Of a DNA stretch of 64,000 nucleotides, positions 32,962 through 41,930 are shown piece by piece. The first letter of the stretch is position 1. The number at the start of each line of letters is the position of its first letter. Origin of the DNA: Oceanobacillus sojae (GTDB lineage Bacteria > Bacillota > Bacilli > Bacillales > Amphibacillaceae); assembly GCF_007991515.1 (NCBI RefSeq), contig NZ_BJYM01000005.1, forward strand, positions 124,001 through 188,000. The letters run 5' to 3'. The position numbers were made by a program, and so were the translations under genes. The notes below the pieces were generated by a model. It did no database searches. It saw nothing but the letters and a program-made list of their open reading frames with translations, and had not been told where the DNA came from.

Positions 32962-34236
32962 TTAATCAATTAGAGATGGCAGCCAGGTAGTGAAAAATGG
33001 AAAGTATGCGATAATTATCAAACCGACAATCATGGCCAGCACAAATGGCCAAATATGTTTTATCACGACACTGACATTTAAATTTGTAATTGCACTTGCT
33101 ACAAAAAGATTAACTCCCATTGGTGGTGTGACCACTCCGATTGCTAATGCAGAAATCATTACTACCCCCAGATGAATTGGATCTACTCCCATTGAATTAG
33201 TTATAGGCAGCAGTACAGGCGTCAAAATAATAATTGCAGCACTCGCTTCCATAAATAATCCTACAAACAGCAATAACAACAAGATCAAGAACAAAATCAG
33301 ATATGGATTCGTTGTGATAGAAGTGATTAAACCAGCTATTAATTGTGGAAGCTGTTGGGAAGTAACCAGCCAGCCAAATAAATCTGCAATTCCAATAATC
33401 AGTACAACCATAGAAGAAATTAATATGGTCTCATAAAAAATATTCGGCAGATCCTTTATACGTATCTTTTTATAAACAAACATACCCAGGATTAATCCAT
33501 ATATAATGGCTACTACAGCAGATTCCGTTGCTGTAAAAATACCAAGCAAAATACCTCCCAGCATAATTACAGGCATGAATAATGCTAAAATTGCATCAAC
33601 GAATGACCGCCCAAGGTCTTTAATAGATTGCCTTTCTTCAGATGGATACTTCATAACCAATGCGATAATATAACTGACCAGCATTAACATAATTCCTAAA
33701 ATAATACCAGGTAAAATTCCGCCGATCAGTAATTTACCAATAGAAGCCCCGCCGACAACTCCAAAAATAATCAGAGTAATACTTGGCGGTATAACCGAGC
33801 CCAGTGATCCGGAAGCAGCTACTAATGCAGCAGAAAACCCTTTAGAATATCCTTTTTCGTTCATTGAAGGTACTACAATTTTACCAATAGCTGCAGTTGC
33901 AGCTGTAGATGATCCGGTCATGGAAGAAAATATCATCGAAGCAACGATCGTAATCATTGCTAATCCTCCCCGGATATGGCCTACTAATACATTAGCTAAA
34001 TTAATAATTTTTGCAGATACACCGCCTTTGTCCATAATAGCACCCGCCAGAATGAAGAAAGGGATCGCCAGCAGAGGAAAGGAATCTAAGCCGTTAAAAA
34101 CCCGCTGCGGAATAAGAGTCAATGGCAGTACTGGATCAGTTAGTAATGCTAATAAACAGGCTATGGCTAAAGCAAATGCTATTGGAATATTCAAAAATAT
34201 TAACACGATAAATGTAATCATAAGTATTGCTATCAC
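32962..34236 (-). CDS. dctM: TRAP transporter large permease (DctM)
   Basis: A 424-residue DctM-type membrane subunit with about 12 helices. Family motifs include PLLAIPFFILAGAIMDKGG, GSLGSVIPPSITLIIFG and TPPMGVNLFVAS. With DctQ and DctP it forms a sodium-driven TRAP importer for an organic acid or amino-acid-like ligand, suited to a salt-tolerant host. It follows the small permease gene by about 40 bases. Confidence 0.93.
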   Translation of the reverse strand: MIAILMITFIVLIFLNIPIAFALAIACLLALLTDPVLPLTLIPQRVFNGLDSFPLLAIPFFILAGAIMDKGGVSAKIINLANVLVGHIRGGLAMITIVASMIFSSMTGSSTAATAAIGKIVVPSMNEKGYSKGFSAALVAASGSLGSVIPPSITLIIFGVVGGASIGKLLIGGILPGIILGIMLMLVSYIIALVMKYPSEERQSIKDLGRSFVDAILALFMPVIMLGGILLGIFTATESAVVAIIYGLILGMFVYKKIRIKDLPNIFYETILISSMVVLIIGIADLFGWLVTSQQLPQLIAGLITSITTNPYLILFLILLLLLFVGLFMEASAAIIILTPVLLPITNSMGVDPIHLGVVMISALAIGVVTPPMGVNLFVASAITNLNVSVVIKHIWPFVLAMIVGLIIIAYFPFFTTWLPSLID

Positions 34237-34278
34237 TGTTTTGTACCTCCTTTAAAGTAGCTCCAAGAGACATTTATT

Positions 34279-34755
34279 CTATTTATCTTGTTCTTCAAAA
34301 TTTATGATTCCTCTTTTTATTTTTATAATTTTTTCAAAGGCAAAAAATATAGATAGAATAGAAAATACGATTAAGGCTACGTATACAGCACTCATGGGTA
34401 CTCCTAAGACTGGAGATGTCTGCCCTGCAGCAGATACACTGAATTTAATGCTTTGAACTAATAAAACAGCCATAAATAAAATAATACTGATCTCTACAAA
34501 ATATTGAATAATTTTTTGGAGTTTTAGTGGTAATTTACTAACAAATGCATCAATACTTACATGAGAAAAATTCTTAATGCCAAGTGCTGCTCCAATTAAA
34601 CTCATCCATATAAAGGAATATTTAGCCACTTCCTGAGTCCAGCTGACAGGAAAATAGATTATTTCCCGCGCAACAATTTGTAATGTGACAGTTACAATAA
34701 TGATACCCATTAAAAACACTGCAATATATTTAAATATAGATTCAATTCGCTCCAT
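34279..34755 (-). CDS. dctQ: TRAP transporter small permease (DctQ)
   Basis: A 158-residue protein with four predicted membrane helices. WTQEVAKYSFIWMSLIGAALG is close to the DctQ signature. It forms the membrane complex with DctM. The binding-protein gene is 104 bases upstream; I saw no gene in that gap. Confidence 0.9.
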   Translation of the reverse strand: MERIESIFKYIAVFLMGIIIVTVTLQIVAREIIYFPVSWTQEVAKYSFIWMSLIGAALGIKNFSHVSIDAFVSKLPLKLQKIIQYFVEISIILFMAVLLVQSIKFSVSAAGQTSPVLGVPMSAVYVALIVFSILSIFFAFEKIIKIKRGIINFEEQDK

Positions 34756-34859
34756 GACCTCACCCTATTTCTTAGACTTTATTCACTTTCGCAGCTAATA
34801 TTACCGGGAACCATGCCTCCCGTGGAAGCAAAATGATTAATAAACTCTTTTCCAGATTC

Positions 34860-35936
34860 TTATCTTAATTCTTCAATTTTCTCTATAAGCTCTTCCCCTT
34901 CTGCCTCGTCGCCATTTCCAACAACATTGTAAAATCGCGGGTATACTGCTTCTTTCATCTGTTCTCTAAACTCATTTACAAATTCATCAGATACTTCGTT
35001 AATTTCCATACCTTGCTCTTCTAATATTTCTAATATTTGTGATTCCTCTGCAAAAAGTTGTTCTTTATGATATTCCATTGATTCCTCAGTCGCTCTTACC
35101 AGTGCTTCTTGTTGTTTATCAGATAATTGATCAAATCTATCAGCATTCATAAGATAGTATCTTGTGGTGAAAAAATGATTCGTTAATGACAAATAATCCT
35201 GTACTTCAAAAAACTTCATACTATAAATAGAATTCAAAGGATTTTCCTGAGCATTTACAACTCCCTGCTGCAAGCCTGAGTATAATTCTGAAAATGCCAT
35301 ATTGGAAGTTCTTGTTCCAGGTATGTTTTCAAAGGTAGAAATCATTACTTCACTTTCTAAAAGTCTGATATTAATTCCTTTGAAATCCACCAGTGTTTCA
35401 ATAGGTCGTACAGAGTTTGTTATCTGACGAAATCCGCCATACTGTATGCCTAAATTCACAAGATTATTATCTTCAAAATCAGCTTGCAAAGATCCCATAA
35501 TTGACTCATCATCCTCAATTCTCTCCATATGCTCAATACTGTCTACGATATATGGAAAATCCCAATATACAAGTGATGGAATAAAGTTAGTCACAGCAGC
35601 ATTAGCCGAAAGTCCAATATCAACCATTCCCATTTGTACACCTTCCACTAATTCTCTTTCCTCGCCTAGTTGACTATTTGAATACACATCTATCTGAAGC
35701 TCACCATCACTATATTCCTTTGCAAGATCGGCCAGCATTACCGTACTTTTATGTATTGGATCATCTTCAGCAAATACATGGCCTAACCTGAGGGTAACCT
35801 CACTCTCTGAATTACTTTCATTTGAAGGTCCGCTCTCCTCTGCTATTGTGGGTTCCGTTAACTCAATACAACCAGCCAGCATAGAAAAGATACATAGAAC
35901 TGCCAGGAGACCTATACTTCTCAATAAGCTTCTCAC
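34860..35936 (-). CDS. dctP: TRAP transporter substrate-binding lipoprotein (DctP)
   Basis: A 358-residue DctP-family binding protein. The signal peptide ends in lipobox LAGC with Cys23, so it is tethered to the membrane. DctP features include LRLGHVFAEDDPIHKS and the segment INIRLLESE, whose Arg usually binds the ligand carboxylate. It starts five bases after pxpC, tying import to the PxpABC enzyme. Confidence 0.92.
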   Translation of the reverse strand: MRSLLRSIGLLAVLCIFSMLAGCIELTEPTIAEESGPSNESNSESEVTLRLGHVFAEDDPIHKSTVMLADLAKEYSDGELQIDVYSNSQLGEERELVEGVQMGMVDIGLSANAAVTNFIPSLVYWDFPYIVDSIEHMERIEDDESIMGSLQADFEDNNLVNLGIQYGGFRQITNSVRPIETLVDFKGINIRLLESEVMISTFENIPGTRTSNMAFSELYSGLQQGVVNAQENPLNSIYSMKFFEVQDYLSLTNHFFTTRYYLMNADRFDQLSDKQQEALVRATEESMEYHKEQLFAEESQILEILEEQGMEINEVSDEFVNEFREQMKEAVYPRFYNVVGNGDEAEGEELIEKIEELR

Positions 35937-35941
35937 CTATA

Positions 35942-36904
35942 TCACTCCTCTTTTGTTGATATATCATTTAATTCAAGGCTCTTATCCAGTATTTGCTGAA
36001 TATATTTTTCTCTTTTTCTATAAATCTCTATGGCTTTATCCGTGGAGATAAAAGTAAATCGGACAGTATCATGAGGTCTTACCTGTCCCGCCAAGTCCAA
36101 ATCAGCTGAAGAAATACAGGCTATTACCGGATATCCTATTGTTCCTCCCCTGCCCCTATGCAGAATAATAGGCTGGCCATGCGGGGTAATTTCTATCGCG
36201 CCAGGAATAATACCTCTTGATAAATTCTGCTGTGGTGAGAATTTGGTTAACCTATATTTCTCCAGCCGGATACCAATGTTGTCACTTTCCAAAGAAACCC
36301 GGAATTTTGCTTCTTCAAAAAACTTTATATGCTTTTTAAAAATAGCAACATCAGGGCCAGGACATACATTGATTTTCCAAGGAGATTGATACCCTGGTAT
36401 ATCGTCTTTCGGCATACGCATTTTATTCCTTATACAGTTAGTTAGACTTCCATTTAAAGATAACGTATCTCCTTTAGTTAATTTTGTACCGATACCTATC
36501 ATGCTATCGTAGGATGCACTTCCATGTATAAGCGGGACATTTACCCCCCCTGCAATATTGATGTACACTCTCATACCAGAATGGATCTTGGAAATACGTA
36601 ATTTCTTTTCTTTTTTTAATATAAAGGTTTCCCATTGAGGCATGACTTCATTGTCTGCTTCAACAATTGCCTGTGCTCCAGTAACACAAACACTGATATC
36701 AACATGACTTTTTAATGCAAAATTAAAGGCTGTTACTTCAATAGCCGGTGTTTCAAGCGGATTTCCCAGTAAAGCATTACTTATCTTATAAGCAAACTGA
36801 TCAAGTGCCCCATTGATACTAAAACCATAATTCTCCAACCCATACCTTCCAATGTCCTGAATAGATGCTATATTTGATTCTAAGATGAGAAGCTCGTCAC
36901 TCAT
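35942..36904 (-). CDS. pxpC: PxpC/KipA-type biotin-dependent carboxyltransferase subunit
   Basis: A 320-residue AHS2/KipA protein. Family hallmarks are SIQDIGRYGLENYGFSINGALD, GSASYDSMIG where the family has GSRST, and TPHGQPIILHRGRGGTIGYP. In PxpABC it takes part in ATP-dependent 5-oxoproline hydrolysis; its homologues form the carboxyltransferase part of urea carboxylase. It overlaps pxpB by four bases. With accB and accC in the operon, a biotin-dependent reaction is plausible. Confidence 0.87.
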   Translation of the reverse strand: MSDELLILESNIASIQDIGRYGLENYGFSINGALDQFAYKISNALLGNPLETPAIEVTAFNFALKSHVDISVCVTGAQAIVEADNEVMPQWETFILKKEKKLRISKIHSGMRVYINIAGGVNVPLIHGSASYDSMIGIGTKLTKGDTLSLNGSLTNCIRNKMRMPKDDIPGYQSPWKINVCPGPDVAIFKKHIKFFEEAKFRVSLESDNIGIRLEKYRLTKFSPQQNLSRGIIPGAIEITPHGQPIILHRGRGGTIGYPVIACISSADLDLAGQVRPHDTVRFTFISTDKAIEIYRKREKYIQQILDKSLELNDISTKEE

Positions 36905-37626
36905 TTTTGTTCCTCCAATAGATACGGCATATCTTCTACTTTTTTATTTTTATAGAAACCCCATTCTTTTTCATCTATTCTGAAAAATTGTATTAGATCT
37001 CCAATCTTAAAGGGGGATGGTGGAATTTGTTCTGGATTAGTAACCTGCAATGGAGTGCGCCCGATCAACCTCCATCCTCCCGGAGTTTCCTTTGTATAAA
37101 TTGTTGTCTGACTGCCTACAATTGCAATCGTGCCTTTAGGAATCTTCACATAAGGTGTCTCCATTCGGGGAATCGTATTCGGAATTTCAGATTTCCCCAT
37201 TAAAGGCTGGCCTGCCGGACTTGTAAAAGATAAAAGCTGACTTGGACTGTTTATATGCTTCTGGATAACTTCTTCCTCTGTCATATATAACCTTTTTGCA
37301 ATCGCCGGTAAGTCAGGACCGAATTCTCCTCCATAAACAACAGGAAGAAAATGTGTATCTCTTTTTTGGATTTTTAATTCAGGATCAAGCTTATTAATAG
37401 TTTCTCTGATTATTTGTGTTACAGCTTCTTTGTCTATCAAAATAATATTGTAATGAATTATCACCGTAGTATACGTAGGAATAATACTTAAAAGCCATTG
37501 ATAATTATCTTCCTTCAGCCTTGCAGCTAAAGCATGTGTCCTCATCCAGGCGTCTTCCGTAAATATTTCAGAAAAAACAACACAGATAGCTGCATCACCA
37601 TAACTGGTCATCTTGTAGTCATTCAT
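36901..37626 (-). CDS. pxpB: PxpB/KipI-type subunit
   Basis: A 241-residue AHS1/KipI protein. PVVYGGEFGPDLPAIAKRL and ETPGGWRLIGRTPL are typical. The segment where canonical PxpB has GFxPGFPYLGGL reads SFTSPAGQPLMGKSE, which sets this protein apart from standard 5-oxoprolinase subunits. It partners PxpC. B. subtilis KipI also inhibits the sporulation kinase KinA, but that role cannot be assumed for this divergent copy. Confidence 0.85.
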   Translation of the reverse strand: MNDYKMTSYGDAAICVVFSEIFTEDAWMRTHALAARLKEDNYQWLLSIIPTYTTVIIHYNIILIDKEAVTQIIRETINKLDPELKIQKRDTHFLPVVYGGEFGPDLPAIAKRLYMTEEEVIQKHINSPSQLLSFTSPAGQPLMGKSEIPNTIPRMETPYVKIPKGTIAIVGSQTTIYTKETPGGWRLIGRTPLQVTNPEQIPPSPFKIGDLIQFFRIDEKEWGFYKNKKVEDMPYLLEEQK

Positions 37627-37657
37627 TATTACGCCCCCCTATTTAGTAAATTCACAG

Positions 37658-38416
37658 TTAAGTGGAAGGGGAAATGCTGATATTGTTTTTCACCAATTCT
37701 GCCTTGAGCTTTTCAGCAAGAACATCTGAATTGGCGGTATCACTATGAATACAAAGAATATCTCCCTCCATTTTTATTATTTTACCATCAATGGTTTTTA
37801 CGGTATTTTCCTTAATCATCTGGATCGTTCTGGTAACCATTTCATCAAAATCTGTTATTACTGAACCTACTCTGGATCTTTCTACCAAAGTTCCATCATT
37901 ATTATATGCCCTGTCGGAAAAAATCTGTTTAACAACCGTATAGCCCTGCCTTCTCGCTTCCTCTGCCAATTCACCTTCCAGAGCAACTATTTTAATAGAT
38001 TCATCGAAGCTGTTAATTGCTTCCATAAACGCTTTGGCAAAATTCTTATCCTGAACACAATAATGTCCGAGCTGACCATGCGGAGAAACATGACGCAAAG
38101 TTGTATGATGCGCCTTTGTAAATGCGCTCAAAGCTCCAAGCTGATAAAGCACATTTGTCGTTACTTCTTCCATCGTTACATTTATTTTTCTTCTTCCAAA
38201 TCCTATTAAATCGGCCAAGCCCGGATGTGCCCCGATTGCTACCTGATTTTGAGCAGCTTTTTTAACTGTGTTATTCATTATCACTGGATCGCCGGCATGG
38301 AAACCGCAGGCAATATTTACAGAGCTTACGATATCAAGCAGCTTTTCATCATTCGCTACAGTATACCTGCCAAAGCCCTCTCCCATATCCGTATTTATAT
38401 CAATAGTGTGCTTCAT
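37658..38416 (-). CDS. pxpA: PxpA/LamB-YcsF-type 5-oxoprolinase subunit
   Basis: A 252-residue LamB/YcsF protein. DINTDMGEGFG, SSVNIACGFHAGDP, IGAHPGLADLIGFGRR and GTLVERSRVGS are family motifs. The usual HVKPHGALYN is changed to HVSPHGQLGH, so it may act on a substrate other than 5-oxoproline. ATG 38416 has AGGGGG nine bases upstream; TTG 38425 would touch the ribosome binding site. It is the first gene of the ten-gene operon. Confidence 0.87.
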   Translation of the reverse strand: MKHTIDINTDMGEGFGRYTVANDEKLLDIVSSVNIACGFHAGDPVIMNNTVKKAAQNQVAIGAHPGLADLIGFGRRKINVTMEEVTTNVLYQLGALSAFTKAHHTTLRHVSPHGQLGHYCVQDKNFAKAFMEAINSFDESIKIVALEGELAEEARRQGYTVVKQIFSDRAYNNDGTLVERSRVGSVITDFDEMVTRTIQMIKENTVKTIDGKIIKMEGDILCIHSDTANSDVLAEKLKAELVKNNISISPST

Positions 38417-38425
38417 AATATCCAA

Positions 38426-38704
38426 CCCCCTGTATCCGCTTACAATAAATTGATCATAAAGTATTTATTTCAAATTAGAATTGCTTGTAATGTATCGTAA
38501 CACTCAAATTGTTTTATTGTAAAATACAATATATAAATATTAAATATTTAAAAATCAAATATTTAATGATGTTTAAGAAAAGGTCCACAGCTGTGAAATA
38601 TGGTTGCCATAAAATAGAAAAACTCTCATTTAACATAAATAACGCCCATACAAAAAAGGCATGGACGATATAAAACTTCTATTCCACTATGCTCATATTC
38701 TTTC
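38426..38704. promoter_or_regulatory. pxp operon promoter region with shared LysR-site candidate
   Basis: AATTGCTTGTAATGTATC at 38479-38496 recurs with one difference at 39735-39752 in front of the class V aminotransferase gene. The rest is AT-rich and includes a weak hairpin (CCCAT...ATGG, about 38645-38665) behind the LysR gene. Confidence 0.5.
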
Positions 38705-39601
38705 TTATTCGTTCCAGGGTCTGACAATATTTTCGATTTCCTCCATAGAATGACGCAGAATTTCATTTATTTTCTTTGAATAACGATTCCCTCCTTCCCG
38801 TTCCACAATATAACAAATTCTATCTGGCGGCGGATCTTCCAGCATATAAACATTAACAATTTCATCCTTATAGAGACTCCTGGCAACAGAAACCGGAACA
38901 ATTGCCCATAAATTAGAATCAACGATAAATTCCTGCAGCATTTTTACCGTATCAATTTGAATATGTGAATTAGAAGATGATCCCCAATGCTTTTCCTGCC
39001 AAATTTGATAGTCGATTCCCCAATAAATGTACAGCTGATTTTCAGGGAGAAGCGTTTCATTTGCAATTACCTTTCGCTGCTCTCCTCTTTTTCTGCACTG
39101 AACCAGTACAAGCTGCTCAGCAAATAGCTTTTTCAGATGAATATGGCGTAATATGCGCTCCTGCAGCGATAAACCTATATCAATTTTCCGTTGTTCTATC
39201 AATGAATAGATTTCATTTGATTGATATGTTCTGACTGCTAAACGAATATTGAGGATTTCTTCTGTGATTTTTTTATACAGGTTTTGAAATATATAATTAT
39301 GAACACTATCAACAGCACCAATAGTAATGGTCATATTGCCGCTTCTCATTTTCATATTTTTGGCTTCTGCATGAAGAAGCTCGTATTCCAATGCAATCTG
39401 ATAAAACCTTTCTCCTTCATCCGTTAAAGAAATACCTTTCACCCCTCTGTCCCGATTAAGTAATAGGATGCCATATTCTTTTTCGATTGAATGTAAACGC
39501 TGGCTTACAGTGGATTGAGATACATATAAGTGATTCGCTGCTTTTGAAAGACTTCCCAGTCTAATTGTTGTTAAAAAAGCTTCTATTTGATTAAAATTCA
39601 T
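38705..39601 (-). CDS. LysR-family transcriptional regulator
   Basis: A 298-residue LysR regulator. The N-terminal helix-turn-helix covers about 4-60 (SLSKAANHLYVSQSTVSQRLHSIE in two parts) and a periplasmic-binding-protein-like ligand domain follows. It lies upstream of and in line with the pxp operon, and divergent from the class V aminotransferase. The motif shared by the two control regions suggests that it regulates both, probably responding to the pathway substrate. Confidence 0.88.
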   Translation of the reverse strand: MNFNQIEAFLTTIRLGSLSKAANHLYVSQSTVSQRLHSIEKEYGILLLNRDRGVKGISLTDEGERFYQIALEYELLHAEAKNMKMRSGNMTITIGAVDSVHNYIFQNLYKKITEEILNIRLAVRTYQSNEIYSLIEQRKIDIGLSLQERILRHIHLKKLFAEQLVLVQCRKRGEQRKVIANETLLPENQLYIYWGIDYQIWQEKHWGSSSNSHIQIDTVKMLQEFIVDSNLWAIVPVSVARSLYKDEIVNVYMLEDPPPDRICYIVEREGGNRYSKKINEILRHSMEEIENIVRPWNE

Positions 39602-39734
39602 ACTACCCCTCCCTTTATATCTATTTTATCGATAATTAATAACTATAAATTTAATTTTACTATATTTCAATCATTTGCTACAATTTTTACTAACATGAAA
39701 GCTTGAAACACACATTGATCTGTAATCATTTTGA

Positions 39735-39752
39735 AATTGCTTGTAATCTATC
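39735..39752. promoter_or_regulatory. Candidate LysR-type operator, second copy
   Basis: AATTGCTTGTAATCTATC matches 38479-38496 in 17 of 18 bases. The core ATTGC-TT-GTAAT is a near-palindrome, as expected for a LysR dimer half-site region. It lies between lysR and the divergent aminotransferase gene. Confidence 0.5.
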
Positions 39753-39882
39753 TATTCTCTTCAGCTTTCCTTCAATAATAAAATCGCTTTCAGTTATTAG
39801 ATAATAAAGCTGATCATACATAATTACATACAGAAATACAGATGCTTTCATTATTTGTCCAGTTTAAAGGAGGAGATTATCC

Positions 39883-41184
39883 ATGTCTAACCAACAAATA
39901 GAAAAAATACAAAATGAAGGGGAATTCTTTTCTCCTCAGCTGCAGAAAGAGATAAAAGATAAATTTTATTATCTGGATGAAGATCCGAAATATGGAGAAA
40001 GATTATTTTTTGAGAACTCCGGTGGATCTCTCAGATTAAAAAGTGCTGTAGAAATAAAAGCATTTATTGAAAGCTTTCCTGATTGTCCAGACAGAGTTCA
40101 CAACCGTTCCCTTGATTTGCAGGAAATCAAAAAACAAAGCATCGAGGATATGACAAAAGTTATTTTCGGTGCGGATGAAGGCTCCATTATCACACAGCTG
40201 TCTGCTTCTCAGGTGATGTTTCAAATTGCTGAAACGATTGCTGAAAATGTCCCCGGCAAAAATATTGTGACTTCAGCGATGGAGCATCCTTCTGCTTATG
40301 ATGCAGCCTCTTATGCTGCACAAAAAATGGGCATGGAGCTGCGGGTAGCAAAAGCAAATCCTGATACTGGCGGGATTGATGCTGCAGAAGTAGCAGCATT
40401 AGTTGACGAGGATACTTGTTTTGTGAGTATTATGTCAGCATCCAATATTTCTGGATCAATTATGGACATCAAAGAAATTGCAGCACAGTCCAGAAAAATA
40501 AAGCCTGATCTATACGTAATTACAGATGCTGTACAGCATGCTCCTCACGGGGTCATTGACGTAAAGGATACCGGAGTCGATGCCGTTACTATGGCGCCCT
40601 ACAAATTTTTTGGAAATCGTGGGATCGGTATCGGCTGGGTCTCTCCCCGATTAGCCAATCTACGCCATCATAAGCTATTAGCTAAAAAAAGTGACGAGTG
40701 GGAATTAGGGTCTCCAACACCGTCAAATTATGCATCTATTTCAGCGATTGTTGATTATGTCTGCTGGATTGGTGAAAATTACACGGATACAAAGAATCGG
40801 AGAGCACTATTTGTAAAAGGTATGGAAAAAATTCACTTACATGAAAGAGCACTTCTTTCTGCTTTATTAAATGGAACGAAAAATGCCAGAGGGCTACGAG
40901 AAAATCCAATGGTTACCATTTATACAGATACCCAAAGCCTGCTGCATAAAGATTTAATTGTGGCAATCGGATTTGATCATCTCGATTATTCTGCCGCTGC
41001 ACGGGAATACGGGAAACGGGGATGTATTGTATTTGAAAGAATCATGGGAAGCCCTTATTCGGAAAGGATGCTGATTTCTTTAGGTATCCCTGGCGCCATT
41101 CGTGTGTCGCCGATGCATTGTCATGATATATCTGATATTGAAAAGTTTTTAGAAATCACCGAATCTATTTCAGAGCTCGAATAG
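39883..41184 (+). CDS. Class V PLP-dependent aminotransferase / cysteine-desulfurase-like protein
   Basis: A 433-residue fold-type I, class V enzyme. The PLP lysine is Lys241 (MAPYKFFGNRG), with Asp215 and His219 in TDAVQHAPH. The catalytic-Cys loop of true desulfurases is replaced by MGSPYSERMLISLG, so sulphur transfer is unlikely. An amino-acid lyase, racemase or transaminase is more probable. It is divergent from the LysR gene and shares its operator motif with the pxp operon, so it is likely part of the same catabolic pathway. Confidence 0.82.
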   Translation: MSNQQIEKIQNEGEFFSPQLQKEIKDKFYYLDEDPKYGERLFFENSGGSLRLKSAVEIKAFIESFPDCPDRVHNRSLDLQEIKKQSIEDMTKVIFGADEGSIITQLSASQVMFQIAETIAENVPGKNIVTSAMEHPSAYDAASYAAQKMGMELRVAKANPDTGGIDAAEVAALVDEDTCFVSIMSASNISGSIMDIKEIAAQSRKIKPDLYVITDAVQHAPHGVIDVKDTGVDAVTMAPYKFFGNRGIGIGWVSPRLANLRHHKLLAKKSDEWELGSPTPSNYASISAIVDYVCWIGENYTDTKNRRALFVKGMEKIHLHERALLSALLNGTKNARGLRENPMVTIYTDTQSLLHKDLIVAIGFDHLDYSAAAREYGKRGCIVFERIMGSPYSERMLISLGIPGAIRVSPMHCHDISDIEKFLEITESISELE

Positions 41185-41190
41185 AGAAAA

Positions 41191-41237
41191 AAGAAATCCA
41201 AACACATAAAAATTCATTTGTATTTGGATTTCTCTTT
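41191..41237. terminator. Terminator after the class V aminotransferase gene
   Basis: AGAAATCCAAA and TTTGGATTTCT form a long hairpin followed by CTTTATTTC. Confidence 0.8.
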
Positions 41238-41282
41238 ATTTCAGCCAATCTTTGCTGGCGGCTGGCTTTTACTTTGAAAAGT

Positions 41283-41840
41283 TTAATTCTCCTCTTCCCC
41301 GCCAAACGCTTCCAAATAACGATATAATGTAGACTTACTTATTCCGGTTTCATTTTTGATATCGAATAATGTATAACCATCATGATACATTGCAATAGCC
41401 TTTTTAATATTTTCATCCGATTTTTTTGGACGACCTATAGATTTCCCCCGCTGTTTCGCTTTATACATCCCTTGCGTTGTGGATTGTTTGATACTGTCTG
41501 ACTGGAATTGAAGCATATACATTACCATATTCTGTAAATAAATATTCAGCAATGTATCGCTTTGAATGTCCTCATTCAGAAAATGAATTTTCACATTATC
41601 TTTTTCACACACTTTTAATATTTCCATCAAATGATGAAATGTGTCAGCCAAAGCAATCATTCTCTCTACTAAGATACAATCCCCTGATTGTATCTCCATT
41701 AAAAGTGCCTCCAACTGATCCCTTTTTTTAGGACTTCCATGTTCTTCGCAATAAATCCGGTCACATTTATTTCTAAGAGAATTTAGTTGATTTTGAGATT
41801 TTATATCATTATATAAAGGTCTTGTATAGCCATATATCAT
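41283..41840 (-). CDS. Serine recombinase-like protein, catalytic residues missing
   Basis: A 185-residue protein with the resolvase/invertase layout: N-terminal domain, long E helix and a C-terminal helix-turn-helix (GRPKKSDENI, DIKNETGISKSTLYRYL). The catalytic Ser of the usual ARVS motif is absent (YTRPLYND), and the LDRLGR arginines are replaced (ERMIALADT). It is probably a DNA-binding protein without recombinase activity. The frame is intact with AGGAG before ATG 41840, so it is maintained. It is divergent from sulP. Confidence 0.75.
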   Translation of the reverse strand: MIYGYTRPLYNDIKSQNQLNSLRNKCDRIYCEEHGSPKKRDQLEALLMEIQSGDCILVERMIALADTFHHLMEILKVCEKDNVKIHFLNEDIQSDTLLNIYLQNMVMYMLQFQSDSIKQSTTQGMYKAKQRGKSIGRPKKSDENIKKAIAMYHDGYTLFDIKNETGISKSTLYRYLEAFGGEEEN

Positions 41841-41930
41841 ATTATCCGCTCCTATTTTATTCCCTAAAGGGTTCCTTTTTAGGAAAACTAGTGCTACAAT
41901 GTGAAAAGTAATTTAGAAAAGGAGTTCATC

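Noticed and set aside
40036-40399. Minus-strand open frames within the class V aminotransferase gene
   Set aside because: Both lie wholly inside a gene with intact PLP motifs and have no ribosome binding site.
39883-41184. True cysteine desulfurase (SufS/NifS)
   Set aside because: The PLP lysine is present but the catalytic-Cys loop is not, and no suf or isc genes are nearby.
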